Shown here piece after piece: positions 1-12,202 of a DNA stretch of 64,000 bases. This stretch comes from Microglena sp. YARC (taxonomy: Eukaryota; Chlorophyta; Chlorophyceae; Chlamydomonadales; Chlamydomonadaceae). Position numbers and translations under genes: made by a program. Position 1 is the stretch's first letter; every line of letters starts with the position of its first letter. The notes under the pieces are model-generated. The model did no database searches and was not told where the DNA came from. It saw only the letters and a list, made by a program, of their open reading frames with translations. Location of the stretch: NCBI GenBank assembly GCA_022414725.1, contig CM039462.1, positions 122,532,984 to 122,596,983 of the forward strand. The letters are read 5' to 3'.

Positions 1-425
1 GCGGGGTGGTGTGTGGTGTGTGGGGTGTGGGGTGTGGGGTGTAGGGTGTGGGGTGTGCGGGGTGGGTGTCATGTGTGGGGTGCGGGGTGTGCAAGGTGGG
101 TGTGGGGTGTGGGTTGTGTGGCGTGTGGGGTTGGGGTGTGAGGTGTGCAGGGTGGGTCTGGAGTGTGGGGGTTGCGGGGTGGGTGTGGGGTGTGGGGTGT
201 GCGGGGTGGGTGTCATGTGTGGGGTGCGGGGTGTGCAAGGTGGGTGTGGGGTGTGGGTTGTGTGGCGTGTGGGGTTGGGGGTGTGAGGTGTGCGGGGTGG
301 GTGTGGGGTGTGGGGGTTGCGGGGTGGGTGTGGGGTGTGGGGTGTGGGGTGTGGGGTGTGGGGTTTTGTGGTGTAGTGTAGTGTTGTGTGGTGTGGTGTA
401 GGGTAGTGGGGTGTGAGTTGGAATG
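1..425. repeat. GT-rich minisatellite
   Basis: The stretch is built from variants of a short G/T unit (GGGGTGTGGGGTGT and similar), with a longer period near 145 bp visible where a block containing GTGTCATGTGTGGGG recurs at about 66 and 211. Open frames here are by-products of the repeat. The gene at 1846-2299 (minus) may run through it as intron, but no exon is visible. Confidence 0.85.
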
Positions 426-530
426 GGTGGCAGAAAATAGCCATCGGACTCATCCCGTCATATCTAAGCACGGACCTTCGGAACAAGTGGAGAGCAGTGC
501 ACCTTCAAGGGCTGGACTCCAAGCAAAACC

Positions 531-735
531 AAATGAATCTGGGACCACTGAGCCCTCCATAGTGTAGGTGGCAATTGGAGGGGCTGAGGCAACTGAAGGA
601 AGGGGAAGCACAACAGAAAATGGATGGGGGACTGTGATGCCCAACCATGTGAATCTGGGACCGTTGAGCCCTCATGGTGTATGTTGCAATTGGTGAGGTA
701 GATTCAACTGAATGAAGGGGCACAGAAAATGAATG
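531..735. repeat. two-copy direct repeat, period about 118 bp
   Basis: The segment beginning GAATCTGGGACCACTGAGCC is repeated with changes about 118 bp later (GAATCTGGGACCGTTGAGCC), each copy continuing to a CACAGAAAATG motif. There is no convincing coding signal in either copy. Confidence 0.7.
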
Positions 736-780
736 AAACAATTGGTGAAGATCAATTATCTGGGAACATGATCCTCACAG

Positions 781-870
781 CCCCCCCCCCCCCCCCCCCC
801 CCCCCCCCAGCTCTCTCTCCCCCCCCACACATACACACACCCTCCAGCTCCCCCCCACCCACACACATTT
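781..870. repeat. poly-C run and C/A-rich low complexity
   Basis: About 29 consecutive C residues followed by CCCC/ACAC-rich sequence. Homopolymers of this length recur through the window and are likely places for length error in the assembly. Confidence 0.8.
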
Positions 871-902
871 CTCTAGCTCCCATCCCCACTCCCCAACGTT
901 TC

Positions 903-1482
903 TTGTGTGTGATGTTCAGCACTCCCCCTTGTGTGATGTTCAGCACTCCCCTTTGTGTGATGTTCAGCACTCCCCCTTGTGTGATGTTCAGCACTCCCCC
1001 TTGTGTGATGTTCAGCACTCCCCCTTGTGTGATGTTCAGCACTCCCCCTTGTGTGATGTTCAGCACTCCCCCTTGTGTGATGTTCAGCACTCCCCCTTGT
1101 GTGATGTTCAGCACTCCCCCTTGTGTGATGTTCAGCACTCCCCCTTGTGTGATGTTCAGCACTCCCCCTTGTGTGATGTTCAGCACTCCCCCTTGTGTGA
1201 TGTTCAGCACTCCCCCTTGTGTGATGTTCAGCACTCCCCCTTGTGTGATGTTCAGCACTCCCCCTTGTGTGATGTTCAGCACTCCCCCTTGTGTGATGTT
1301 CAGCACTCCCCCTTGTGTGATGTTCAGCACTCCCCCTTGTGTGATGTTCAGCACTCCCCCTTGTGTGATGTTCAGCACTCCCCCTTGTGTGATGTTCAGC
1401 ACTCCCCTTTGTGTGATGTTCAGCACTCCCCCTTGTGTGATGTTCAGCACTCCCCCTTGTGTGATGTTCAGCACTCCCCCTT
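903..1482. repeat. 24-bp minisatellite, about 24 copies
   Basis: The unit TGTGTGATGTTCAGCACTCCCCCT is repeated about 24 times with almost no divergence; two copies carry T for C in the C run. Because 24 is a multiple of three and the unit lacks stops in several frames, frames on both strands stay open and give artificial peptides such as CVMFSTPP repeats. Its place downstream of the RBBP4-like exon on the minus strand suggests an intronic location. The near identity implies recent amplification or active homogenisation. Confidence 0.95.
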
Positions 1483-1584
1483 GGCGGAGACAAGCTGCAA
1501 ACTGCCAGTCAAGCAGGGAAGCAGGGCAAAGCAACCATAATACCATATCTATCATATTACCAGATACAACAACATCCTTATCCG

Positions 1585-1840
1585 CATTGTCATGTTCTTA
1601 CTCCTCCTCCTCCTCCTCTTCTTCATCATCATCGTCACCATCCCCACCACCAACACCAACACAACAACCACCACCACCACCCTCATCCTGCTCTCATACT
1701 CGTCCTCATCCCCATCCCCATCTTCATCATCATTCTCATCATCACAAACCTCCCCGTCCCTTCCCCTCCTCCTTTCCCTCCCCCTCCCCCTCCCCCCCCA
1801 CCCCCTCCTCCTTTCCCTCCCCCCCCCCCCCCCCCCCCCC
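1585..1840. repeat. CT/TCA-rich low-complexity tract
   Basis: Runs of TCC, TCA and CCACCA units end in a poly-C stretch at about 1819-1840. On the minus strand this lies directly after the splice donor at 1845-1844, so it is probably the start of an intron. Apparent Ser/Pro open frames are not credible proteins. Confidence 0.75.
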
Positions 1841-1845
1841 CTCAC

Positions 1846-2299
1846 CTCCATCTGCAGCCGATATGCGGTACAGACTGATGTGCGATCCAATACACTTGGT
1901 GGCGACGAGATCAGGGTTTTGCGGCATGGCCCTAGCTCGATCCACATCTCCCTCATGCTGAAATACGCTTTCGACACGCAGTACCGGGCCCCCCTGGTCC
2001 CCGCAATTGTCCAAATCCCCCTTGGACAAACTACACACCATCAGCACATTTGGCTCCTGACCACTGGTCTGGGTCCCCACCACCAGCTTAACTGGATGTT
2101 GGCCCTGGCTGGCTTGTGTTGGCCCTGGCTGCCCCCCTGGGTGGGCTGGGATCCAGTCTACAGTAAGGCTAGGCCAATCAAGGTTCTTCTGGATGAAAAA
2201 GGTGTAGAGGAGGGGGATGTTCTCTTCCCATGCAGTGAGCCGCCCCTTGCGTTTGCTCAGCGACTCCACCTCCCCATCATCAGAATCACTTTGATTCAT
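1846..2299 (-). CDS. RBBP4/MSI1-like histone-binding WD40 protein, first exon
   Basis: Partial gene. The translation starts MNQSDSDDGE and carries the N-terminal histone-H4-binding helix of the RBAP48/MSI1/CAF1 family: WEENIPLLYTFFIQKNLDWP, then SLTVDWIP, a Gly/Pro/Gln-rich insert, KLVVGTQTS and RARAMPQNPDLVATK. Family members are subunits of CAF-1, PRC2, NURF and histone deacetylase complexes in the nucleus and bind histones H3-H4. The reading frame leaves homology at a good donor (GAG then GTGAGG, GT at 1845-1844), so the exon is taken to end at 1846. The WD40 blades that should follow are not visible between 1 and 1845, which is all repeats; they must lie beyond the window start or be lost. 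The ATG at 2299 is the first in frame and fits family length. Confidence 0.75.
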
Positions 2300-2545
2300 G
2301 GGTAGCTATCTAGCTACAGATATGTATGTAGCTAAATAGCTACAGGTCTGTAATAAGCGTGCTGACTACAGATCCGTACGTAAGAGCCGTAAGTAGCTAA
2401 TTAGCTACAGAACCGCAAGTAGTTAACTAGCTACATATCTGTAAGTAGTTAGCTAGCCACAGGTCTGTAAGTAGCTAGCAAGCCACAGATTTGCAAGTAG
2501 CTAACAACAGATCTGAAAGTAGACAAGAAGCTTCAGATGCTAGCA
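2300..2545. repeat. degenerate TAGCTA-type tandem repeat
   Basis: A roughly 30-bp unit containing GTAGCTAGCTACAGATCTGTAA is repeated about eight times with heavy divergence. It lies immediately upstream of the ATG of the minus-strand RBBP4-like exon, where its promoter and 5' leader should be. I see no defined promoter element. Confidence 0.7.
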
Positions 2546-2599
2546 GTTGCAAGCTAGGTAGTCGCAGCTTGCTTGCTTGCTTCCATATCCCTGTGTACA

Positions 2600-2925
2600 T
2601 GTTTGGGGGGAAGGGGGGGGGGGGAGGGGGGAAGGGGTTTTCGTGTTAACTACTTCATTGGGGGGGGGGGGGGGGGGGAGGGGGGAATGGTTTTTTTGTG
2701 TGGACTGCTTCATGGGGGGGGGGGGGGAGGGGGGGTCCAGGGGGTGAGGGGGGAATGGGTTTTTTGTGAGTACTACTTCTTCTGTGGCTGAGTGGTTAGG
2801 TGGGGCAGGAATTTATATTTGCTCTGCTTGGTTGGGTTGTTGGATAGTTGGGTGGGGTAGGAAATGTTGTGTGCACTGTTTCTAAGGTGGGTGGGTGGGT
2901 GGGTGGGTGGGTGGGGCAGGAATTG
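2600..2925. repeat. G-run low complexity with weak 110-bp periodicity
   Basis: Long G runs (up to about 20) are interspersed with copies of a segment like GGAATGGTTTTTTTGTG followed by ACT(A/G)CTTC. These run into a GGGTGGGTGGGTGG tract. There is no coding signal. Confidence 0.75.
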
Positions 2926-2926
2926 T

Positions 2927-3255
2927 TACATTACATTACATAACGTTACGTTACGTTACGTTACACTACATTACGTTACACTACATTACGTTACGTTACG
3001 TCTATACGTTACGTCACGTTACATTACATTACATTACATTACATTACATTACATTACATTACACTGCATTGCACTACACTACACTACACTACACTACACT
3101 ACACTACGCTACACTGCACTACATTACACTACACTACACTACACTACGCAACGCTACGCTACGCTACGCTACGCTACCCTACCCTACCCTACCCTACCCT
3201 ACCCTACCCTACCCTACCCTTCCCTACCCCACCCTACACTACCCTACCCTACACT
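2927..3255. repeat. pentanucleotide array with stepwise unit change
   Basis: About 65 units of 5 bp. The unit shifts along the array from TTACA and TTACG through CTACA and CTACG to CCCTA, each version forming its own block. It is not a plant (CCCTAAA) or Chlamydomonas (CCCTAAAA) telomere repeat. All frames stay open, giving artificial TLHYITLHY peptides. Confidence 0.9.
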
Positions 3256-4003
3256 AAATTTTTGACCCAAGAAAAGCCCTCCGAACAGCATCCAGGGGAT
3301 GGGGGTGAGGGGTGGTGTTGGTGGTGGTGGGGGGCTTCCCTCCATCCTAAAAATCACTGAGTACAAGCAATAAAGCGATGAGGCCGAGATGAGGCATTGA
3401 AGAAGCAATAAGTATGAGTATGCGCATGCGCACCATGTTCATTTAGCTCTGTTTGGTGGCTCTCGGTGCTGGCCAGAAGCTGCTGAAACAAGAAGCAGTG
3501 GTCTTTAGCCAGAAGCCATGCACAGATCAGCTACTTATGCTGACTTGGCATGAAAGTCAGATATTTCCTCCCTGTCGTTCTCACTGCATGGTTCGTGATC
3601 TAGCTTTCTGGCAGCGCAGTTTAGAACGATGCGGCCTGACACTGCGTCTATGGACATGCGAGGAGGGAAGTGGCCATTTCGGTAGACGCCAGACTGGCAG
3701 CCCCACGCCTAATTTTGAACCCCCTAGGTCCAACATTGCTCGTCCGCAGCCCCCCTGCTGGGAAGCCCGAGCCGCGAGCCGAGCCTGAGGGGACGATGTA
3801 CGTGTACTGCTAGCCTTATTTTTTTCTTCGACATGCTGCGCATCGCACATCTACCGCCCAGCTCCAATTTGAACCACCGACTACCAGAACTAACCGAGCT
3901 AATTACACTTGCCGCTTGGTGGGCTTCGCTTTCCGTCGCGGGCCGTATTCTCGTACTCCCGCCATTTCTGCTGTTCTAGCATTCTTTTCTGTTTCCGCCC
4001 CAG
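3256..4003. other. region upstream of the BET gene, no gene seen
   Basis: The stretch lies between the pentanucleotide array and the proposed start of the BET gene at 4004. It has normal base composition from about 3360 and probably holds its promoter and 5' leader. I could not define a TATA box or transcription start. Short open frames on both strands lack recognisable domains. Confidence 0.4.
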
Positions 4004-7000
4004 ATGCACCAGAGCAAAAAGATGCTGCTGCGATTAGACGATGGCTCTCTGATTGGTGCGTATCGCACATGCCCCATAATGCGGACGAAATAAGTGTGCT
4101 ACCATTTCTCGTCCCAGATGGTCCTCCGCCCCCTTTCCCCCTGGAAATCATGCATGTGTGTGCATGTATGTGTGTGAGATAGAGTGCCAGAGCTTTTGCA
4201 TCCCATCTAAGATGATCATCAGGCCCTATTGGCCCTTCTCGCCATGCAGATGGGGTTTATTACAGTCCAGGGGTAACCCAACTAAGCTAACTGGCATGGT
4301 CTTGGCCGAGCAACAGCTTGTAGCGCATCCCACAACAGTAGCAGTGATTACAGTCCAGGGGTGGCCAACTAGGCCAATTGACATGTTCTTGGCAGAGCAG
4401 CAGCTTCTAGCGCACCCCAAAGCAGTAGCAGTGATTACAGGCCAGGGGTCTGCCACTGAGCTAACTGGCATGTCCTTGCCCTGCTGCAGGTCCCAGCTCA
4501 GTGCTTGGTGATATCAGCACCAGCAGTGACATGAAGCTGACACTGCCTGTGCCTCTGTGTTTATGTAAACACACATTTCAGACCCATATGCACAAGCAGT
4601 ACCACCAGCGCTACCACAGAGCTGACAGTGCTTGTGAGTTTGCATTAACACTCATATGCCCATGCACCACCCAAATACCCATGCATCCATTCACAGCCCC
4701 CTCTCCACCAACCATTTGTTCCATGCTGCAGGTCCCACGTCAGTGCTTGGTGGTGGCAACACCAGCAGTGCCATAAAGCTGACCGTGGATAAAGCCATCC
4801 GCATGAACCCACCTAGGGCGGGTGCCAAGGATGTGGCGCGGCTTGAAAGGCTCATTGCATCTGTCAAGACTGCCATGCCTCATAGTTCTCTCGACCACTT
4901 CGCATTGGTAGGGGGGACATGCATGGCTGTATGTGTGTTTGTGTTTGTGTGTGTGTGCGTGTGTGTGCATGCAACTGCATGTATAGCCTCATAGTGCTCT
5001 GAACCAGTTTGCTTCGGTAGAGGGCACATGCTTGTCCGTGTGTGCGTGTGTGTATGTGTTTGTTTGTGAAGGGGCACATGCCCGGCTGTGTGTGTGCATA
5101 CTTGTGTATGTTTGGGAGGGGGCAAATGCAAAGCTGTGTGTGTTAGCATGTTTGTGTTTGTTTGGGAGGGGGCACATGCACGTCTGTATGTGTGTTAGCA
5201 TGTTTGTGTTTGTTTGGGAGGGGGCACATGCACAGCTGTGTGTGTGTATGTTTGGGAGGGGGCAAATGCAAAGCTGTGTGTGTGCATGTTTGTGTTTGTT
5301 TGGGAGGGGGCACATGCATGGCTGTGTGTGTGCGCATGTGTGTGCATGTTTGTGTGTTTTGGGGAGAGGGCACATGGGTGGCTGTGTGTGTGTTCATGTA
5401 CCTGCGTGATGCCTGCGCACGAGTGTGTGTATGTGTGCGTATATGTGTGTGGTGTCACAGAGTGTCTACTCCTTTTCGTTACCTCATCTTCATCTTCACT
5501 GGATATCTGAATCCTGATTATCTAAATTCCGATCATCTCAACCCTGACTGTATTGATCACAACTGTGTAGGAAGAGCATGACAGCAAGCGAGCTAGGGTG
5601 GATATTTCACCAATTACTGAAGCAGGTGGGTTGATCGCCTTTTTTCAATGACGCGTCACCATTCTGTTGCTGCATGGCGATGCATGGGTCTGGCTAAACT
5701 AGGCAGAAATGGCCCCACAAACTCCCCAGGCTCCACGCTTCCCACTCCGTGGGGTTCAGGGGGCAGTGCGTCACACTGAGGTCGCACCGAGTTGCTCAAT
5801 TTGCGACGCGTTACACACAAAAAAGTGGTTGATCAGTGGTATAAGTTGCGGTGGGGTGTGGGGCAAGGAACGAATAGATACTGTGTCTGTGTGTAAAGCT
5901 TCAATTTGTTGCCATGTGCTGAGTATGTCAAAGTATGGTGGGATCCTGAAGAAGTGTCTTACCCTCCTTACTCAGCCCCATGCCTCCCCACACCACTCCA
6001 CTCCACACTAACCCACCCGACCCCTCGCCCTCCCGCCCTCCCTCCTCCTCCGTTGCAATGGACAGACTACGCCAAGTGCAGTGCAATTTTGAAGAAGTGT
6101 GTCTCTTGGTTGGGCAGTCTCAGGGAACCTATGGATGCCAAGGTTGCCTTCTACAAGCCTGTCAATAGAGAGTGAGTGGAGTATAGAGTATATGGTGAAC
6201 ATGATTATGCAAATGGACATACTATTGATTGATTTATTGATGATTGTGTAAATGTGCATTGGCTTGTCTCAGGGACCTACCTGATGCCAACATTGCCTTC
6301 TACAAGCCAGTCAATAAAGAGTGAGTAGTATGTGGAGTCAATAAAGAGAAGGATAAAGATTCAAAATAGAGTGATTAGAGTGAAGAGTTAATAGTGGCAA
6401 GGAATTGGTTCCCAAATGATCTGCTGAATGGCTATAATAGAGAGTGAGTTGATTGGATTGGATTGTTACATAGTTTCTCAGCCAACTCTAGGTTTCCCAC
6501 TGTCTTCCAATTCCAAGTCCCCTCATACCAGAAGCACACCACAAACACACCACAAACACCACCACACTACAAGCACACCACAAATCAGCACTAACACATA
6601 ACAAAGACACTCCCACACGACAAACACACGCACCACAAACACACCACAAACACACCACAAGCACACCACGAACACACCACACACACACCACACACGCACC
6701 ACAAATACATACACCACAAACACACTACATACACACCACAAACACTCCACAAACACACCACACACACACACACGCACACCACAAACACACCACAAACATT
6801 AACACACACAAAAAAATACAGACACACCACAGACACACCACAAACAAACCACAGACACGACACAAACACACACACTCTACAAACACACGACAAACAAACC
6901 ACAAACACACCACAAACAGACACACATACCACAAACACACGACAAACACACCACAAACAGACACACACCACAAACACGCCACAAACACACACACACCACA

Positions 7001-10000
7001 AACACGCCACAAACACACACACACCACGAACACACCACAAACATTTCCGCCCTGACCTGCAGGGTGCTGGTAGACTACGACCTAATTGTAAACAACCCCA
7101 TCTGCTTGCAACAAATTGAAGAGAAGTTGAAGATGCGAAGATACTCATGTGTGCACGACTTCAGTGATGACATGAAGCTGTTAGACAGCAACTGCAAGCT
7201 TTACAATGTGAGTGGTGGGCGGAGACAGAATGTTGGTGTATGTTACAGCTTACCTGGGACCCTGTCTGGGCAAAACATTCTGCTACCCAGACAACCGAAC
7301 CCCGAGACAGGCTCGTGCTTACATATATATATGTTTGTATGATCTTATGCATAATATAATGCATGCGCATGATTTGAGTGATGACATGAAGCTTCTTGAC
7401 AGCAACTGCAAGCTGTACAATGCGAGTGGTAGACGGAGACATGATGTTGGTGTATGTTACAGGTTCATGTGCCTACATGTTCATGCTATATGGAAGCTGC
7501 AAGCTGTAATATGTGAGTGGTAGATGGAGACCTTTTTGTATTTATATATTTGTGTGTACGAGCAACGGCAACTGACAGCAACTGACAGCTGTACTACGTG
7601 AGCCGTAATTAGGGGCCAGCTTATCATATGATGTTGGCCAAAGGCGGGTATGATATCATATGATGTTGACCAAAGGCGAGTATGATATGATATGATATCA
7701 TGAAAACTGCATCATATGATTCAGCATGTAAAGGCTTACTTTAGCCTAGTCAGGCTGCAGGCATATTATGATATCATATGATGACATGTTATCATATGAT
7801 ATCATATATTGCCGTTCCCTTCATAATTAACATGATAATTTTAAATTGAATCTACAAACTGAATCACCCGCTTGAAGCCTCCGCATCCTGTAAACAATCC
7901 CTACTGTAAGGAGGGGGACAGGCTGGCCGGCGTGTCCAGGCAATAACTTGAGGTATCCTCAGCTGTCACCACAGAGCGTGTTTAAATGTTAAAATTAACC
8001 AATAAATTAAATCAATGGACGCATAATTTGTATATTTAATCGAATCAATTAGTTAAATCAACTGCTTGTAGCCCATGCAGCCTGTTAACAATCCCTATCA
8101 AAAGGTGGGGGACAAGCTGGCAGGGTTGTTCTTGTAGCTCTGGGTCTCCTCAGGTCTCATCACAGTGCGTGTTTAAATGTTAAAATGGACAAATTAATTC
8201 AATCAAATGAAACATAATGTATGTATATTAAATTGAATGGATGAATTAAATCACCCACTTTAAACCCATGCAGACCGAGAACAATCCCTGCCTATAAGTG
8301 TGAGACAAGCTGGGCAGTGTGTTTGAGTTACTATGCGTATCCCTCGGTATCAGCACAGAGCTCGCAAAATGAACCAATTAACAAAATAACAATGAGCGGA
8401 AATATGTTTGTTTGCTTTTTTGGTATATGTTTTTGTTTCGTTCACTCAACGGTTGAATGATTTACTTGGAACCCATGCAGCCTGAGAACGATCCCTACCG
8501 AAAGGTGGGGGACAGGCTGGCCACCATGTTTGAGCAGCTATGGGTATCCTCAGGTATGAGTGGGGAGCGCGGAAAGAGGGCCACGGCAGGAGTGGCAGCT
8601 CCTAAATATGACCCGGAAGTGTTTGAACCCCTGCCGGTTCCCAAGGCCAGCGGGGTGTCAAAGAGCGGAGGCAAGAAGGTGAGCACAATGTGGTTTGTAC
8701 ATACTGACTGCGCCCCACCCGCACACCACATCATCCCACACCACACCACTCTAGCACTATGTGGTTTGTACATACTGACTGCGCCCCACCCGCACACCAC
8801 ATCATCCCACACCACACCACCCAAGCACTATGTGGCTTGTACATACTGACTGCGCCCCACCCGCACACCACATCATCCCACACCACACCATCCAAGCACT
8901 ATGTGGCTTGTACATACTGACTGCGCCCCACCCCCACTCACCTACAGCCCCTGCCCAAGCACTATGGCGCTTGCTCATACTAAAGGTGCAAAGTTCAGTG
9001 CGATCCTGAATATGTGCCCCCCACCCCCACCCCCCCCACCCCCACCCCCTTCACTCACGTACACCCCTCAACCAAGCACTATTGGGCTTGTACATCCAGC
9101 CTATGTGTCTACCCTTGGACTGCAACAGACAAACAAACAGGCAAACAAACAGACAAACATATAGACAGACAGACGAACAGAGCAACAAATGGTCAGACAG
9201 GCGAACAGACTGACAGACAGGCAAGCAAGCGAACAAAAAGATAGACAGACAAACTGACTGAGACATACAGAAAAAACAGACAAAAAGATGGATGGACAGA
9301 GAAAGACAGACAGGCAGACAGACAAATTAACTAACAGATCAACAGACAGAGACAGACAGACAAATTGACAAACAGATCAACAGACAGAGACAGACAGACA
9401 AATTGACAGACAGATCAACAGACAGAGACAGACAGACAAATTGACAAACAGATCAACAGACAGAAACAGACAGATAGACAGACACTGTAGGAGTGGCAGC
9501 TCCTGAAAATGCCGCAGTGCTTTTCCCAAGGCCAGGGGGGTGAGGCACAAGAGCGGAAGCACAAAGTTGAGCTCTGTGGGGCTTGTACATACTGACTGTG
9601 CCAAGTTCAAAAAAGTTGCAACAGATAGACAGACAGGCAGACAGACAGGCAGACAGACAGGAAAACATAATAAGGTATTAATTTCTACTGTGCGGCTGGA
9701 CCGCAACGGAGTTGTGTACAGCTGTTCACCAGGCAGACAGACTGACTGACAGACAGACAGAATAAGGCGCTATTTTTTCTCAGAGGCTTGACCGCAATTT
9801 AGTTGTGTACAACAGTTTTACAGGCAGGCAGGCAGAAAGACAGAGTAAGGCGTTAATGTGCGGCTAGAGCGCGACCCACTTGTGTACAAGTGCTTACCAA
9901 AGAGAGAGGGGGAGAGAGAAAGAGGGGGGGGGGGGGGTAGATGGTGGACCAGCGTGATGAGCGACTGTTATTTGTTGCAATTGGGTAAATAAGGAGCATG

Positions 10001-12168
10001 GCTGCAGGAACAAATACCCATCCGTGGAGTTGCTTATCGAGTACAAAACTATGTCTTGGATCAGCTTGGATTCGCAAATAGATTTAACAAGCATGCATCT
10101 GCCTTTCTGCCTGCTGGCTGCTGGTGGGAAAGTTTCTTCACCTACACACACACCAACACACACACCACTGGAATCCAAGTTAACCCTGTATGTTGGTATG
10201 TATGTTACAGTCCAGGGGTGGACTGCTAGGCTAAGGGGGCTTGCCAAACCTCGAAGAATCAAGAAACTTCCAGGAGGACATGAAAAGAAAAAAGCTCCTG
10301 GCGGGGTCGAAACAAATGAAATATTTATGAGGGGGGGGGCATGAAATGAACTGTTAGTTAGCTCATCTGACATCAAATGATCATCCCTTTCACATTACAT
10401 CCGTGAACCCCCATTATATCAAGTGAGTGGAACCAGGGAAAACATAACATTCTAGCTTCACATAGCCAACCCATAGCCAGCCAGCCAAGTTGGGTGATCT
10501 CATGGGAGTGCTGAAAGTCGATTAAGATGATAACGAGATAGTTCACCAAGCCCATTGTATATCTTTAGGGATGGCAACTTATGGATGGCAAGTCAACAAC
10601 CTTGCCTCCTGAGAGTCATTGTGAAGCCCTCGAGCAGTACCCCTTGTCCAGCCTCGGCCCACATGGTCGGGACCCCCCCCCCCCCCCATATGTAATGCAT
10701 GTCGACCGCGCAAGTGCCAGTGGGCTCCCCTCGCCGAGACGCTTCAATCTGTCGAATTCCGAAGTGAAACTTCTCACTCAGTAAAAAGTCAGAAATACCT
10801 TGACAAAAGTTGATAAGGGTCTGGAAAAGGGGGGGGGGGGGGGGGGGGGGAGAAAAGGGTCCCCAGAATTTAACCAGATTTCTGGGATCAACCACTTACA
10901 CCCTCCTCTAACCGCTACCACCTCCCGATACCCGCACACCGACCCTGCCAGACTTTTTTATGGCGTTTTGTCGCACCCTAAAACTTCCCACCACTAGATT
11001 AACCGAGGGGTTGATTGATAGTACCACTAGTCATGAACTGGTCCCCAACCCTACATCTGCCCTTTCTCCTATAGGATGTAACTAACACACACATACACCA
11101 ATACCACCACCACCCAAATTCAACCCAACCCTACATCTGCCCTTTTGCCTGCAGGCTGTAACCAACACACGCACACACCAACACCCGCACTAAACCAAAG
11201 CCTACATCTACCCTTTCGCCTGCAAGCTGCCACCAGCACACACGCACACACACGTGCACACACTCACACACCAACACCACCCAAATCCAACCAAACCCTG
11301 CATCTCCCCTTTTTTGCCTGCAAGCTGCCACCTACACACACTCACACACGCCAACACCACCTGAACCCAACCCAACCCTACACCTACCCTGTTGCATGAA
11401 GGCTGCTGGTGGTGAGGTATCGTCAGGCGCCCGAGGTCCTAAGAATATGAGCCAGGAGCATCGGGGAATGATTGCAGAGCAGCTGGGCGAATTGAGTGAA
11501 GAGCATATGGAAGGTGACTGCCCACAACCACAACCACCTTGGGAACGGCAATGTGATCTTATGATGTTATGTCATCATTTGATATCATATGATGCCGGCA
11601 GTCTGACTGAGCTTAAGATACAATTTATATACAAAATCATATGTTGCAATCTGTTTGATATTATATGGTATCATACTCGCCTTCATTGTCAACATCAAAT
11701 GATTTGCAGGTCTTTACAACCACCACTATCACACACACACACACACACACTGCTCCTCTCTGTGTTTTGTTGCATCAGCCTTCCCCTGTGCCTTTCTTCC
11801 CCTCTGCGCTGTTCCTTTTTTCGGCTACGTGTAGCAGCTTCTAGGCAGCTCCCTTTTCCTGTCATTTTGCCAAACATAAAGCTAGCTAGTGTGCCTGAAA
11901 GCTTTAGTAAAGGGCATTGGAATGCAACTGAAAGCTTTGGGATTGGCCCAGTGGCTGTCTAATAGAGCTGACTGGAAGTTGCCATGCGAAGCCCAAAAAA
12001 TAAACACTGCCCCTCTGCCTCTTACGGATACCCACACCAGAACCAAATCACTAACCACCCTTACCACACGCACCTGCACCCACACCCATTCTCCCCCTAC
12101 ACACACACAAATACACACCTATACACATACCACACACACATACCCCCCCCCCACCACCACCACCACCA

Positions 12169-12202
<34 letters not shown>

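Noticed and set aside
48..401. Val/Gly/Cys-rich open frames in the first 400 bp
   Set aside because: They exist in several frames of a GT-rich minisatellite and have no splice or start context.
903..1482. CRISPR array
   Set aside because: Units are contiguous 24-mers without spacers, and the DNA is eukaryotic.
729..1961. 410-residue plus-strand frame and its minus-strand counterparts across the 24-bp array
   Set aside because: Stop-free repeat units of length 24 keep frames open on both strands; the flanking parts are homopolymer-encoded.
3180..3255. CCCTA repeats as an interstitial telomere
   Set aside because: The unit is 5 bp and part of a graded array; it is not a 7- or 8-bp algal or plant telomere repeat.
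2864..3265. TLHYITLHY-type frames
   Set aside because: Products of the pentanucleotide array.
4864..5581. His/Thr/Cys-rich frames on both strands
   Set aside because: They lie in the GT-rich donor-derived minisatellite within a BET intron.
6488..7148. Val/Cys-rich minus-strand frames
   Set aside because: By-products of the CACCACAAACA repeat next to a plus-strand acceptor.
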